This document shows positions 1-9,000 of a stretch of 55,767 bases of DNA, piece by piece. Each line of letters starts with the position of its first letter. Position 1 is the stretch's first letter. Both the position numbers and the translations under genes were made by a program. The stretch comes from an uncultured Granulosicoccaceae bacterium (lineage in GTDB: Bacteria > Pseudomonadota > Gammaproteobacteria > Granulosicoccales > Granulosicoccaceae). Under the pieces are notes generated by a model. The model ran no database searches and had not been told where the DNA came from. It saw only the letters and a program-made list of their open reading frames with translations. The DNA lies in the NCBI GenBank assembly GCA_937958675.1, contig CALGND010000092.1:1-55767 (forward strand). The letters are read 5' to 3'.

Positions 1-183
1 GTAATCATAATCGATGCACTCGTTTTCGTGAGTGTTTATACTAATTTTCTTGACTTGGCTTGTCCTCTGGTTTCTTGCTTGGGGGATAGCGCTAAGCATG
101 AATAGCCAATGCCGTCCTGCGCCCTGAACGAGCGACGCAGGTAAGCGACAGAGCCCAATAGATGGGCACGAATTTTCTAGTTA

Positions 184-219
184 GCATCAGTGTGGATTTT
201 TGAGAGTCCACACTGATGC
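184..219. repeat. 13-bp perfect inverted repeat (hairpin)
   Basis: Arms GCATCAGTGTGGA (184-196) and TCCACACTGATGC (207-219) are perfectly complementary around a 10-nt loop. The hairpin lies about 40 nt beyond the stop codon of the minus-strand gene ending at 260, so it may terminate or stabilise that transcript. No U-tract follows the stem on the minus strand, so it is not a textbook rho-independent terminator. I see no gene in positions 1-259. Confidence 0.55.
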
Positions 220-259
220 AAGTTCAACTAAACTGGCTGTGGCTAGTTAGTTTATGTAT

Positions 260-754
260 CTATGATTCGTCGCTTACAAGCAGCTTGTAGTCAAGAGTTG
301 AGTTCAGCGGGCACGAGTAAACATATTCGCCATCAGTTAGTGTAATTTCGTAGTCTTTAGTAACACCTGTTTCAAGTCCGCCACCCGACACCTTAGGTAG
401 TCGAACTTGGTCAAGCAGGCTGTCGCCGCGAAGGTAGAAGCCTAATGGATATTCAACATCCACATTGGTTACTCTGAAGATGTACTTGCCTGGCTTTAAC
501 TTCATGGTTTTTGATGCAGCTAGACGCTCTTCGCCTGTTTGCTCGTGAATAAGCTCGCAGTCTTGTTTGTTAGCGGACTGGAAATCATGATCGGTACCAT
601 GCTCGCTCTCCACAAATTGGCAATTGACCTGACTTAGCTCGATTATTTGTGCCTCCTCAGCTGTTGCTGAGACAAGATAGCTGGTCGCCGCAACCGCTAA
701 TGCTGCGCTAAGTAGGGATTGTTTTAGAGATGAACCGGGTCGCAAGTATTTCAT
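260..754 (-). CDS. Secreted protein with degenerate cupredoxin-like C-terminal half
   Basis: A 164-aa protein with a signal peptide: basic start, hydrophobic stretch at about residues 12-30, likely cleavage after SATA near residue 32. The mature part contains a KPGKYIFRVTNVDVEYPLGF segment and ends in GEYVYSCPLNSTLDYKLLV, which resembles the last strands of cupredoxin domains. Cys148 sits where the copper-ligand Cys would be, but the following His and Met ligands are absent, so copper binding is doubtful. I chose the ATG at 754 because AGGAA lies 8 nt upstream; a TTG at 781 has no such site. The next gene is an IS element, so there is no operon context. Function unknown. Confidence 0.65.
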   Translation of the reverse strand: MKYLRPGSSLKQSLLSAALAVAATSYLVSATAEEAQIIELSQVNCQFVESEHGTDHDFQSANKQDCELIHEQTGEERLAASKTMKLKPGKYIFRVTNVDVEYPLGFYLRGDSLLDQVRLPKVSGGGLETGVTKDYEITLTDGEYVYSCPLNSTLDYKLLVSDES

Positions 755-807
755 GGGGTGTGTTCCTATTGTTGAGGGCAATATTAAGAAGAGCTAAGCG
801 GTGAAAA

Positions 808-1863
808 GTTCCAAAACTGCTCCTATCTGCTGGGGATAGGTTTTTCTGATAAGGTAGTAATCAGCTAAACATAAGGAACTTTCACATGGATGTGAATACC
901 CAATGCCCGCGCTGCGCGGCAAAGCGAAACTCTATCGTTCGAGACGGTTTTTTTTATCGGGCAGACGATGCCAAGTTCGTTCAACGATTAAAGTGTAAAG
1001 CCTGCGGCAAGAAATTCTCTACCGCCACCTCCAAGCCCACCTATCGACAAAAACGGCGACGGATCAACCACACCATCCACCTGACGCTCTCTTTCGGTAT
1101 GTCGCAGCGAAAAATCGCTCGATTGACCCGTGTCAACGTGAAGACCGTGGCGGCGCGTTTAGTGTGGCAAGCCCAACTTTCGCGTAAGAAAAACCAGCAC
1201 TTTGTGAAGCAATATATTGAACGCTATGGGCCGATCGCCACTGTGCAATTTGATGATTTGGTGACCTTCGAGCACACCAAATACAAGCCTTTGAGCGTAC
1301 CAGTGGCTGTGGTCGCAGGCACCCGCCTGCCGATTGCCTTTGGTGTGGCATCCATTCCAGCATTTGGCCATTTAGCCAAAAAAGCACGCGAACGCTACGG
1401 AAAACGGCCAGACAACTCGCGAGCCATGCGTCAGAGCTTGTTCGAACAACTGGTCACAGTGTTGCCACCGACGGTGCATTTTGAAACCGATGGACACAAG
1501 CACTATGAGGAACTGATCAAACGGTACTTCCCGGCTGCTACCCACACGGTGTACACCAGCGACAGAAGCGCTGTCGTAGGACAAGGCGAGCTAAAGAAAA
1601 ATACATTTGATCCCCTGTTTACCATCAATCATTTTTTGGCGACTTTGCGTGACGACATCAATCGACTGGCACGAAGAACCTGGTGCACCACCAAAGACCC
1701 GATGCGCCTGTCTGATCATATTGATTTGATGATCGATGTGTTTTGTGATTATCTGGAGCAACGCTGGAAACGCGGCAAAGGTGTGTGCCCACATAAATCT
1801 GATGTGGTTCATGCTTAAACAGAAAGGGTGGGCAGCACCACTCAAGTAGAGCAGTTATTTAAC
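808..1863 (+). mobile_element. IS1-family-like insertion sequence with candidate terminal inverted repeats
   Basis: The transposase gene at 886-1818 is bracketed by GTTCCAAAACTGCTC (808-822) and the inverse complement of GTTAAATAACTGCTC (1849-1863). These match at 12 of 15 positions, including a run of eight (AACTGCTC). They sit 63 nt before the start codon and 30 nt after the stop, the expected place for IS ends. I found no target-site duplication, so the exact ends are uncertain. The element lies between two unrelated genes and disrupts no recognisable gene. Confidence 0.55.
886..1818 (+). CDS. IS1-family transposase (single ORF)
   Basis: A 310-aa protein that fuses the two IS1 modules. 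Residues 7-40 form a zinc ribbon (Cys7, Cys10, Cys37, Cys40) as in InsA, followed by a helix-turn-helix region (about 55-95). The rest resembles the InsB DDE domain: QFDD around Asp123/124, FETDGHKHY with Asp202, and a C-terminal LRDDINRLARRTWCTTK segment that aligns with the InsB LARLGRKSLSFSK region. No frameshift is needed, unlike classical IS1. By that alignment the third catalytic acid (Glu in InsB) falls on Asn248, so catalysis may use another acid or be impaired. AGGAAC about 10 nt upstream of the ATG could serve as ribosome site. Confidence 0.75.
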   Translation: MDVNTQCPRCAAKRNSIVRDGFFYRADDAKFVQRLKCKACGKKFSTATSKPTYRQKRRRINHTIHLTLSFGMSQRKIARLTRVNVKTVAARLVWQAQLSRKKNQHFVKQYIERYGPIATVQFDDLVTFEHTKYKPLSVPVAVVAGTRLPIAFGVASIPAFGHLAKKARERYGKRPDNSRAMRQSLFEQLVTVLPPTVHFETDGHKHYEELIKRYFPAATHTVYTSDRSAVVGQGELKKNTFDPLFTINHFLATLRDDINRLARRTWCTTKDPMRLSDHIDLMIDVFCDYLEQRWKRGKGVCPHKSDVVHA

Positions 1864-2018
1864 CTTTAGGTTTAACTGGTTAGATGGCACTACTAAGCCC
1901 CAATCAGTCACCGTATAACCCTTAATTAGAGATGTTAACGTGTAATGAATGTCTAAGATCTTATCAATTTTTAAATTCTGCCGATGATTAGAACATCTAT
2001 TAACACGGCGTAATTTAA

Positions 2019-2873
2019 ATGGGACAAGCAGCGCATACACCAGGCTTTACTGACGATCTGGCCGAAAAGCTGTGCTTTGACGATGCTGCTTTGCCCTCAA
2101 TGCCAGAAGCAGTGCAGCAAATCCGGCAGTCGTTAAATGGCAACGGCGTGACTATTTCTAAGCTCAGCCAAATTATTCAGAAAGATCCAGTGCTTGCCAC
2201 TCGCATTGTTCGTGCTGGAAACAGTGCAATGTACCGTACAGTGCAACCAGTGGAGTCGGTCAGTGATGCGGTAATGCGCATGGGATTAAGCCGCACGCAA
2301 AATATAGCCTTAGTGCTGCTTAAAAATTCATTTCAGGCTCGGCATGAACTTATTAAATATCGAATAGGATGGTTGTGGGCTGAATCTTTACATGTTGCGT
2401 CGATAGCACATGTGTTGGCCGATCACTATGACTTTATTAGTTCGGATAGAGCTGTATTAGGTGGCTTGCTACAAAATGTTGGTGCATTGCTATTGTTGAC
2501 TATCATCGATGAAAAGCTATCTGATTTGAAGCATGATGCGATTCTCGATGTAATGATTAAGCAGTATGCTAGTGAGTTCGGCGCAAAGTTGCTAACACAT
2601 TGGGAGATGGATGCAGAGCTCATTGCTGTCGCTCAAAACAGGAATAATTGGAGTCGCTCTCACGCGGAGGCCCCTGACTTGGCTGATCTTATTCTGCTGG
2701 CAAAATGTTGTCTTCAGTATGATCTTGATGCAAATTATGGTCTACCACAGCATCGATCCTTACCTGCATTCGAAAAACTACAAGCAACTTACCCTCTTCA
2801 AGTGGAGCTGGAGAAGCTGATTCAAGATAACAGTGGGCGAATAGACTCGATGCGCAATATGTTGGCCGCTTGA
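2019..2873 (+). CDS. HDOD domain protein
   Basis: A 284-aa soluble protein with an HDOD domain over most of its length. Diagnostic parts are LPSMPEAVQQIRQSL, the QKDPVLATRIVRAGNSAMYR segment, SVSDAVMRMGL, and the later ASIAHVLADHY and GGLLQNVGALLLL helices. HDOD proteins are HD-superfamily relatives that usually lack the metal-binding HD pair and act in signalling or gene regulation; no HD doublet is visible here. There is no attached receiver, GGDEF or EAL domain, so its partner is not evident. It follows the IS element and is closed by the terminator at 3003-3032. The ribosome site upstream of the ATG is weak. Confidence 0.82.
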   Translation: MGQAAHTPGFTDDLAEKLCFDDAALPSMPEAVQQIRQSLNGNGVTISKLSQIIQKDPVLATRIVRAGNSAMYRTVQPVESVSDAVMRMGLSRTQNIALVLLKNSFQARHELIKYRIGWLWAESLHVASIAHVLADHYDFISSDRAVLGGLLQNVGALLLLTIIDEKLSDLKHDAILDVMIKQYASEFGAKLLTHWEMDAELIAVAQNRNNWSRSHAEAPDLADLILLAKCCLQYDLDANYGLPQHRSLPAFEKLQATYPLQVELEKLIQDNSGRIDSMRNMLAA

Positions 2874-3002
2874 GATATGCAAGTGCATGGCGATGTTCTA
2901 AATCTCTGCTAACGTTTCATTTGTAGCGCTTGCGCCAATGCGATCGGGTAGATTGAGCGCAAACATCAGATTTGCTTAGGTCTTAGATTCTGATCAGGTA
3001 AG

Positions 3003-3032
3003 AAAAAGGGAGAGCATTTGCTCTCCCTTTTT
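3003..3032. terminator. Bidirectional rho-independent terminator
   Basis: A 13-bp perfect stem, AAAAAGGGAGAGC (3003-3015) and GCTCTCCCTTTTT (3020-3032), with a 4-nt loop. The A-tract and T-tract make it work in both directions. It separates the plus-strand HDOD gene (stop 2873) from the convergent minus-strand giant gene (stop 3084). Confidence 0.9.
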
Positions 3033-3083
3033 CGTATTGCTCGCTTAAACAGTTAATGCTGTTTAGCGGATTGCGTCTTGTTG

Positions 3084-6000
3084 CTATTTAATCGCCTTCA
3101 TCTCTACACGACGATTTTTTGCACGACCTGCTGCAGTAGTATTATCTGCAATGGGTCGTAATTCGCCATACGCTTTAAGTGAAAATCGGCTTACATCAAT
3201 GCCGGCATCTCGGAGGAACCTAGCAACTGATATTACACGCTGCTTTGATAGATCCTGGTTTGCTTTTGTTGCGCCTTGGTCGTCGGTATGCGCGGATAGC
3301 ACAAAACGCATATCAGGGTAGGCGCGAAGAGTGGCCGCAACTTCAGTCAAGATAACGCGAGCGTTAGCTGTCAGGGCGGCAGATGCTGATTCAAAATTCA
3401 CACCTTCTAAAACACCACTAAACAATGCGCAACCTTTTGCATCAACTGCAGTACCTGCTGATGTATCAGGGCAAAGATCGATACTGTCATTAACACCATC
3501 TGCGTCTCCGTCCTCTGCAATCGAAGTGGATGGCGTAGGCGTTATCGCTGGCAGTGCTTGTGTAACAGTTTGTGGTGCTTGCTCAGTAATCTGTTGCTGT
3601 GTGTAGCGGGGTCGTTTTTTGGTTTTGCCAAAACGATAAATTAAACCCAGTTGCGTATACTGCGCATCGGTGTCAAATTGAATAAATTCAGCGCGAACAC
3701 CTAAGCCGCGACGACCTGTGTATTCGGCACCTAAACCAAACAATACATGATTACTGTTGTCCTGCGAGTAGGGCACGGTATCATCACTACGCGTATTGAT
3801 TAAACCGCCTAAGCCAATTCGGCCATAAGCTGTTAAACCATGTCGCTTGTGCCGGTGACGAGCTTTACCAACATAAAACAAAGTGCTAATGCCATTTGTT
3901 TTATAGTTAATCGAACCCATCGGGGATAAACCTGCATCGCCAAGTTCTGTAGCATGTGCTTCAACTGAAAACCATCGGTTTACATCGTAACCCAAAGTGA
4001 ACTGTAGTCCAGAGTCGCTATCATCGCTAACATCCCAGTCTAAAAGCTCGCTGGTGTCAGGCGTTAATGTGCTTGAACCAAAACCAAAGCCAATGTAGAT
4101 CTGGCGTCGAAGTCGATCGTCTTCTCGATCTTGCGCTTGGCGTGAGGAGAGGGTTGTTGGCTCTTCTGCTGCTATGGCTACGTTGTTTGGCGCTATCAGT
4201 ACTGAGCCAACAAGAATTGAGCTTAGTAGTGCAGGTATCGGTAGGCTGCGTCGTCGCAATAGATACGCGATAGACACTAATGCCAAAAGAGGTAATAGTG
4301 GATCACGAGAATCCGTACCACCTATTGAACAGCCACCGTCTACGCCCGTTCGGATAAGCGCATCACTTGTCGCACCACTGATAGGCTCTTCAATGTCGGG
4401 CACGCCGTTGTTGTTGTTATCGGCAATGACATCGATATTAGGCGAACCCGTACCGTCAGTTTGAAAGTCTGCGAAACCGTCTCCATCTTGATCTGGGTCG
4501 GCTGCATCAATGATGCCGTCGCCATCGGTATCTTGCGCGGTAGCATTTGAATCGATATCGGCAGAGTCAATAATACCGTCCGAATCTGAATCAATGCCTG
4601 GCGTCTGGTCAATATCGACAACATCGGGGATGCCGTCGCCGTCAGTATCTAATACGGCGTCAACCATATTGTCGCCGTTGCTGTCGGTGCCGCCCGCTTC
4701 TACTAGATCGGAAACTCCATCGTTATCCGTATCAAGATCAAGATGATCCGGCGCACCATCGTTGTCAACATCATCTGCTGTTAGAGGGAAGGCAGCTACG
4801 CTGTCATCCAAGCCATCATTATTCGCGTCAGTGAAGTTATCAACACGACCATTGCCGTCAATGTCAGCAGAGAAATCATTAGATTCTGCTAAATCAGGTA
4901 AGCCGTCATTGTCACTATCAACATCAAGGTGATCAACAATTCCGTCGCCATCAAAATCGTTATCAGGTAACGGTTGTGCTGCTACAGAATCATCCCAGCC
5001 ATCACCATTGGTATCGGTGAAGCCATCGATAATGCCATTAGCATCGGTGTCAGTACCACCGGCTTCATAGGCGTCAGTTAAGCCATCGTTGTCACTGTCG
5101 AGATCGCGGAAGTCTGCTACACCGTCACTGTCGTTATCGATAGCGGTTTCATCTTGGTCGAGCAGTCCGTCATTGTCACTATCAATATCAAGTAAGTCAG
5201 GAACGCCGTCACCATCTGTGTCTAGTGGAGTAGATGGGGTAGGGCCCGCTTCAAGACTATCCGAGATACCGTCGTTGTCTGAATCAGTATCCTGAAAGTC
5301 GGGGATGCCGTCGCCATCGCTATCATCAGTACCTTCGATTTCATCTGAAATGCCGTCGCCATCACTATCGACTAAGTCCGACTCCATAAAATCTGGTATG
5401 CCATTACCATCAGTATCCACTGGCGTGTCAGGGTTTGACCCCGCTTCAGTTGCGTCGGGAGTACCGTCGTTATCAGCGTCGAGATCCAAGAAGTTTGGAG
5501 TGCCGTCGCCATCGGTATCAAGAGGGGTGCTGCCTACTGGGCCTGCTTCTATGGTGTCCGATATTCCGTCGCCGTCAGAGTCGGTATCCAAGAAGTCAGC
5601 TACGCCATCATTATCAGTATCAGCTGGCGTTTCTGGGTTCAAGCCTGCTTCTACAGCATCAGGAATACCATCACCATCACTATCAAGTTCTAAATGGTTC
5701 GGAGCTGCATCAGTATCAAGATCAGTTGGTTCGATTGCATCATCAATACCGTTACCATTAGCATCAGTACCTCCAGTTTGAGTCACATCAATCGCGTCAT
5801 CAATACCGTCTGCGTCAGCATCTGTGCCCAGTAGGGGAGGTGTTGTTGTGTCTTCGATCGCATCTGGAATGCCATCGCCATCTGAATCAAGATCCAGATA
5901 ATCAGGCGTGTTATCAGTATCTGTATCTACAGTGGTTTCGTAAATATCAGCGATACCGTCGTTGTCGCTATCGATATCTACATGATCAGACTTGCCATCA

Positions 6001-9000
6001 GCATCAGTATCTACAGGCGATAGTGCGTCATCAATACCGTTATTATCAGAATCAGCTCCGCCCGTAACATCAACGTCAATTGCGTCGTCTATACCGTCGT
6101 TATCTGCGTCGGTGCCCAGTAAAGTAGGGGACACTGTGTCCTCGGCACTATCAAGAATATTGTCGTTATCCGAATCAGTATCCAAGTAGTCAGGCGTGCC
6201 GTCGCCGTCGGTATCGGCAACGGTACCAAGCGGTGCTTCAACTACATCAGCAATGCCATCGTCATCACTATCGATATCGAGAAAATCGAGCGTGCCGTCG
6301 TTGTCAGTATCCAGTGGAGTGTCCGGTGTGACGCCAGCTTCGACGCTGTCAGGAATACCGTCGTTATCTGAATCAAGATCCAGGTAATTAGCTGTGCCGT
6401 CGCCGTCGGTGTCTGTATTGCCTTCCAGTACATCAGGGATGCCGTCGCCATCAGTGTCGGGATCCATAAAGTCAGGGATGTTATCGCCGTCAGTGTCGGC
6501 TGAGCCTTCATTGGTATCAGGAATGCCATCGCCATCAGAATCAATATCTAGTGTGTCAGGCGTGCCATCGTTATCAGTATCGACAGGTGTACTCGGTGTT
6601 GATCCTGCTTCAATCGCATCGTCAATACCGTCACCATCACTATCAGTGTCTAGGTAATCGGGTGTGTTGTCGCCATCAGTATCTGCGGGTCCGCCCGAAG
6701 TTATTCCTGCTTCAACTGCATCAGGGATGCCGTCGCCGTCGCTATCGGTATCTAAGTAGTCTGGCTCTGCGTCACCATTACTATCCACAGGTGTTGCTGG
6801 TGCTGGTCCTGCTTCAATCGCATCATCAATGCCGTCTCCATCACTATCAATATCTAAGTGGTTAGGCGCGTTGTCTGTATCTAGATCCGTTGGTTCAAAT
6901 GCATCATCAATACCGTTGCCATCTGCATCGGTGCCGCCAGTTAAGGTTACGTCGATCGCATCATCAATACCATCCGCATCGGCGTCAGTGCCCAGTAGGG
7001 GAGGTGTAGTGGTATCTTCAACTGCGTCGGGAATACCATCGCCATCTGAATCAAGGTCTAGGTAGTCTGGTGTGTTGTCATTGTCTGTATCTATTGTTGT
7101 TTCATAGCTATCAAGAATACCGTCTGCATCACTGTCCATATCCAAGTGATCAGGTAGGTCATCACCATCTGTATCAGTGGGCGAAAAGGTGTCGTCAACG
7201 CCGTCGCTGTTTGTATCAGGACCGCCTGTGATCGATGCATCGACTGCGTCATCAATACCATCAAGATCACTATCCGTTCCCAGTAGCGTTGGGCTAGTAG
7301 TGTCTTCCTCTGAATCCAAAATGCCGTCATTGTCGCTGTCAGTATCTAAGCTATTGGGGATGCCGTCGCCATCAGAATCTCCAGCGCCTTCTGCTGCATC
7401 AGCAATGCCATCATTGTCGTCGTCTAAATCAGTGTTGTCCGGTATGCCATCGCCATCCGTATCGAATGCGACTGTTACTACTGCTGTTGGGATCTTAGAG
7501 GTCAGGTCTTCTGCGATTAAATCGATATAAGACACTGTCAGTGTGTCGGCCGGTTTAGTGTTCATTGAGCCGTTGTTGTCAGCGCCCGCTGTTGCGCCCG
7601 CTGTGGTAGGCATCGTGGCGGCGAAAACACCAGTGTTCGGACCTGTTTCAATTAAGGTTACTGTCTCGACTTCGCCGGTGGCGTCGTTTACTACTTCCAC
7701 ATCAGCAGTTTCAATTGAGGATGCACTAGTGTTTAAATCTTCATCTGAAACCGAGATAGCAACAGGGTTGCCGGGAGTGCTAAAAGGGTCGGCAGTGACT
7801 GTACCGTCGAAGTTTACTCGCAGCGTATCATCGTTTATCACTGCAGTCGGGGCGTAGGATGCTTCCGCTAGACCATATACATAGGTATCCAGAAAACTAT
7901 TATTCCCAAAGCTGGAGCTGACAAAATTACCCCATGTATGTTTACCTTGGGGTGTATTAGAAAACGCGCCATTGGGCGTATTACTTGTGCCACCTGCTGG
8001 CATAAGCGTCACGTCATCCCAGTAAACTTTTGTTGGTTCCACAGTGCCATCAGGATTAGCCAAATGCACAGTTAAGCCGTCTTCGGTGCCGCCACTGGTT
8101 TCTGCATCGTTGGCGATAAAGTGATACTCACCCATGTGAATTTGCACTTGGGAATAGTAAATGCCTAGTGGAGGTGCGTTACCTGCGGCATCTCTACCAT
8201 CCCAAGGTACTTGATTTAAGCCGATCACGGCTTCACCTAGCAATTGGCGATCGCCTGCATTACCGTAAATACCATCTTGGTTTAAATCGATTAGTACTGA
8301 GTAGGTACCGGTAACATCGGTTGTGAATTCAAATACACCGTCATCCTGAATGCCGGATGTAGCGCCTGGTGAGATCGCGTAGTCTTGTCCGGCTGAATCA
8401 ACGAATCGCACGGCACTAAGTGCCGGTGGTGTGGTGGGCCGTGGATCAAATTGAGCTGGATAGCTGACATACATCTGGTGTAGATAATTTGCATTATTGC
8501 CAGCTGTTGGCGTGCTGTAGCCAGAGTTAGGTGCGTCGACACCGACTGAATTTGCGCTAAGGTTGTAACCGAAGCCTGCAAAATTGTTGAGGTCTAGCTG
8601 CCAAACATACTCGGTGTTTGGGCGTCCACCTGGTACTTTTGCGTAGTAGTTTGCGTCTGTAGAATTCTCCTCCTCAAAACCACGTGCGTTAAAGCTGTAG
8701 GAGTAAGCCCAGAGCCTGCCGCCAGCTTCGGTTGGATCAGGATCTGTTGCTGCATCAGGTGTTACGGTGATGTCGTAGCGCGTAAACAAGCTGTCTCCAA
8801 AGCCTGTGTTTGTGGTGTTTTGCAAAACAAGTCGATAAGCACCAGTTTCCAGCGCTGTATAACGCATTGGGTTAGTGAGCGGCGCAGTCATCGGGTCAGA
8901 GCAACTCATGTTGGCGTCGGTCAAGCTTTGCGTGTTGACTGGCGTAGTATTGTTTGAGGGTGCGTAAAACTCAACGGTGATATCGTCAGTTGCGTTTGCT

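Noticed and set aside
1133..1845. Minus-strand open frames across the transposase gene
   Set aside because: They are antisense shadows without ribosome sites or family features, and the plus-strand frame has zinc-ribbon and DDE-like motifs.
4385..7470. Regular repeats that might suggest a CRISPR array
   Set aside because: Units are coding, degenerate, without constant-length spacers, and translate to calcium-binding repeats.
5089..7530. Several Ser/Pro-rich plus-strand open frames (MPSPSLS-type) across the repeat array
   Set aside because: They are the reverse complement of GAT/GGC-rich TSP3 codons; the minus-strand frame is continuous with clear domains.
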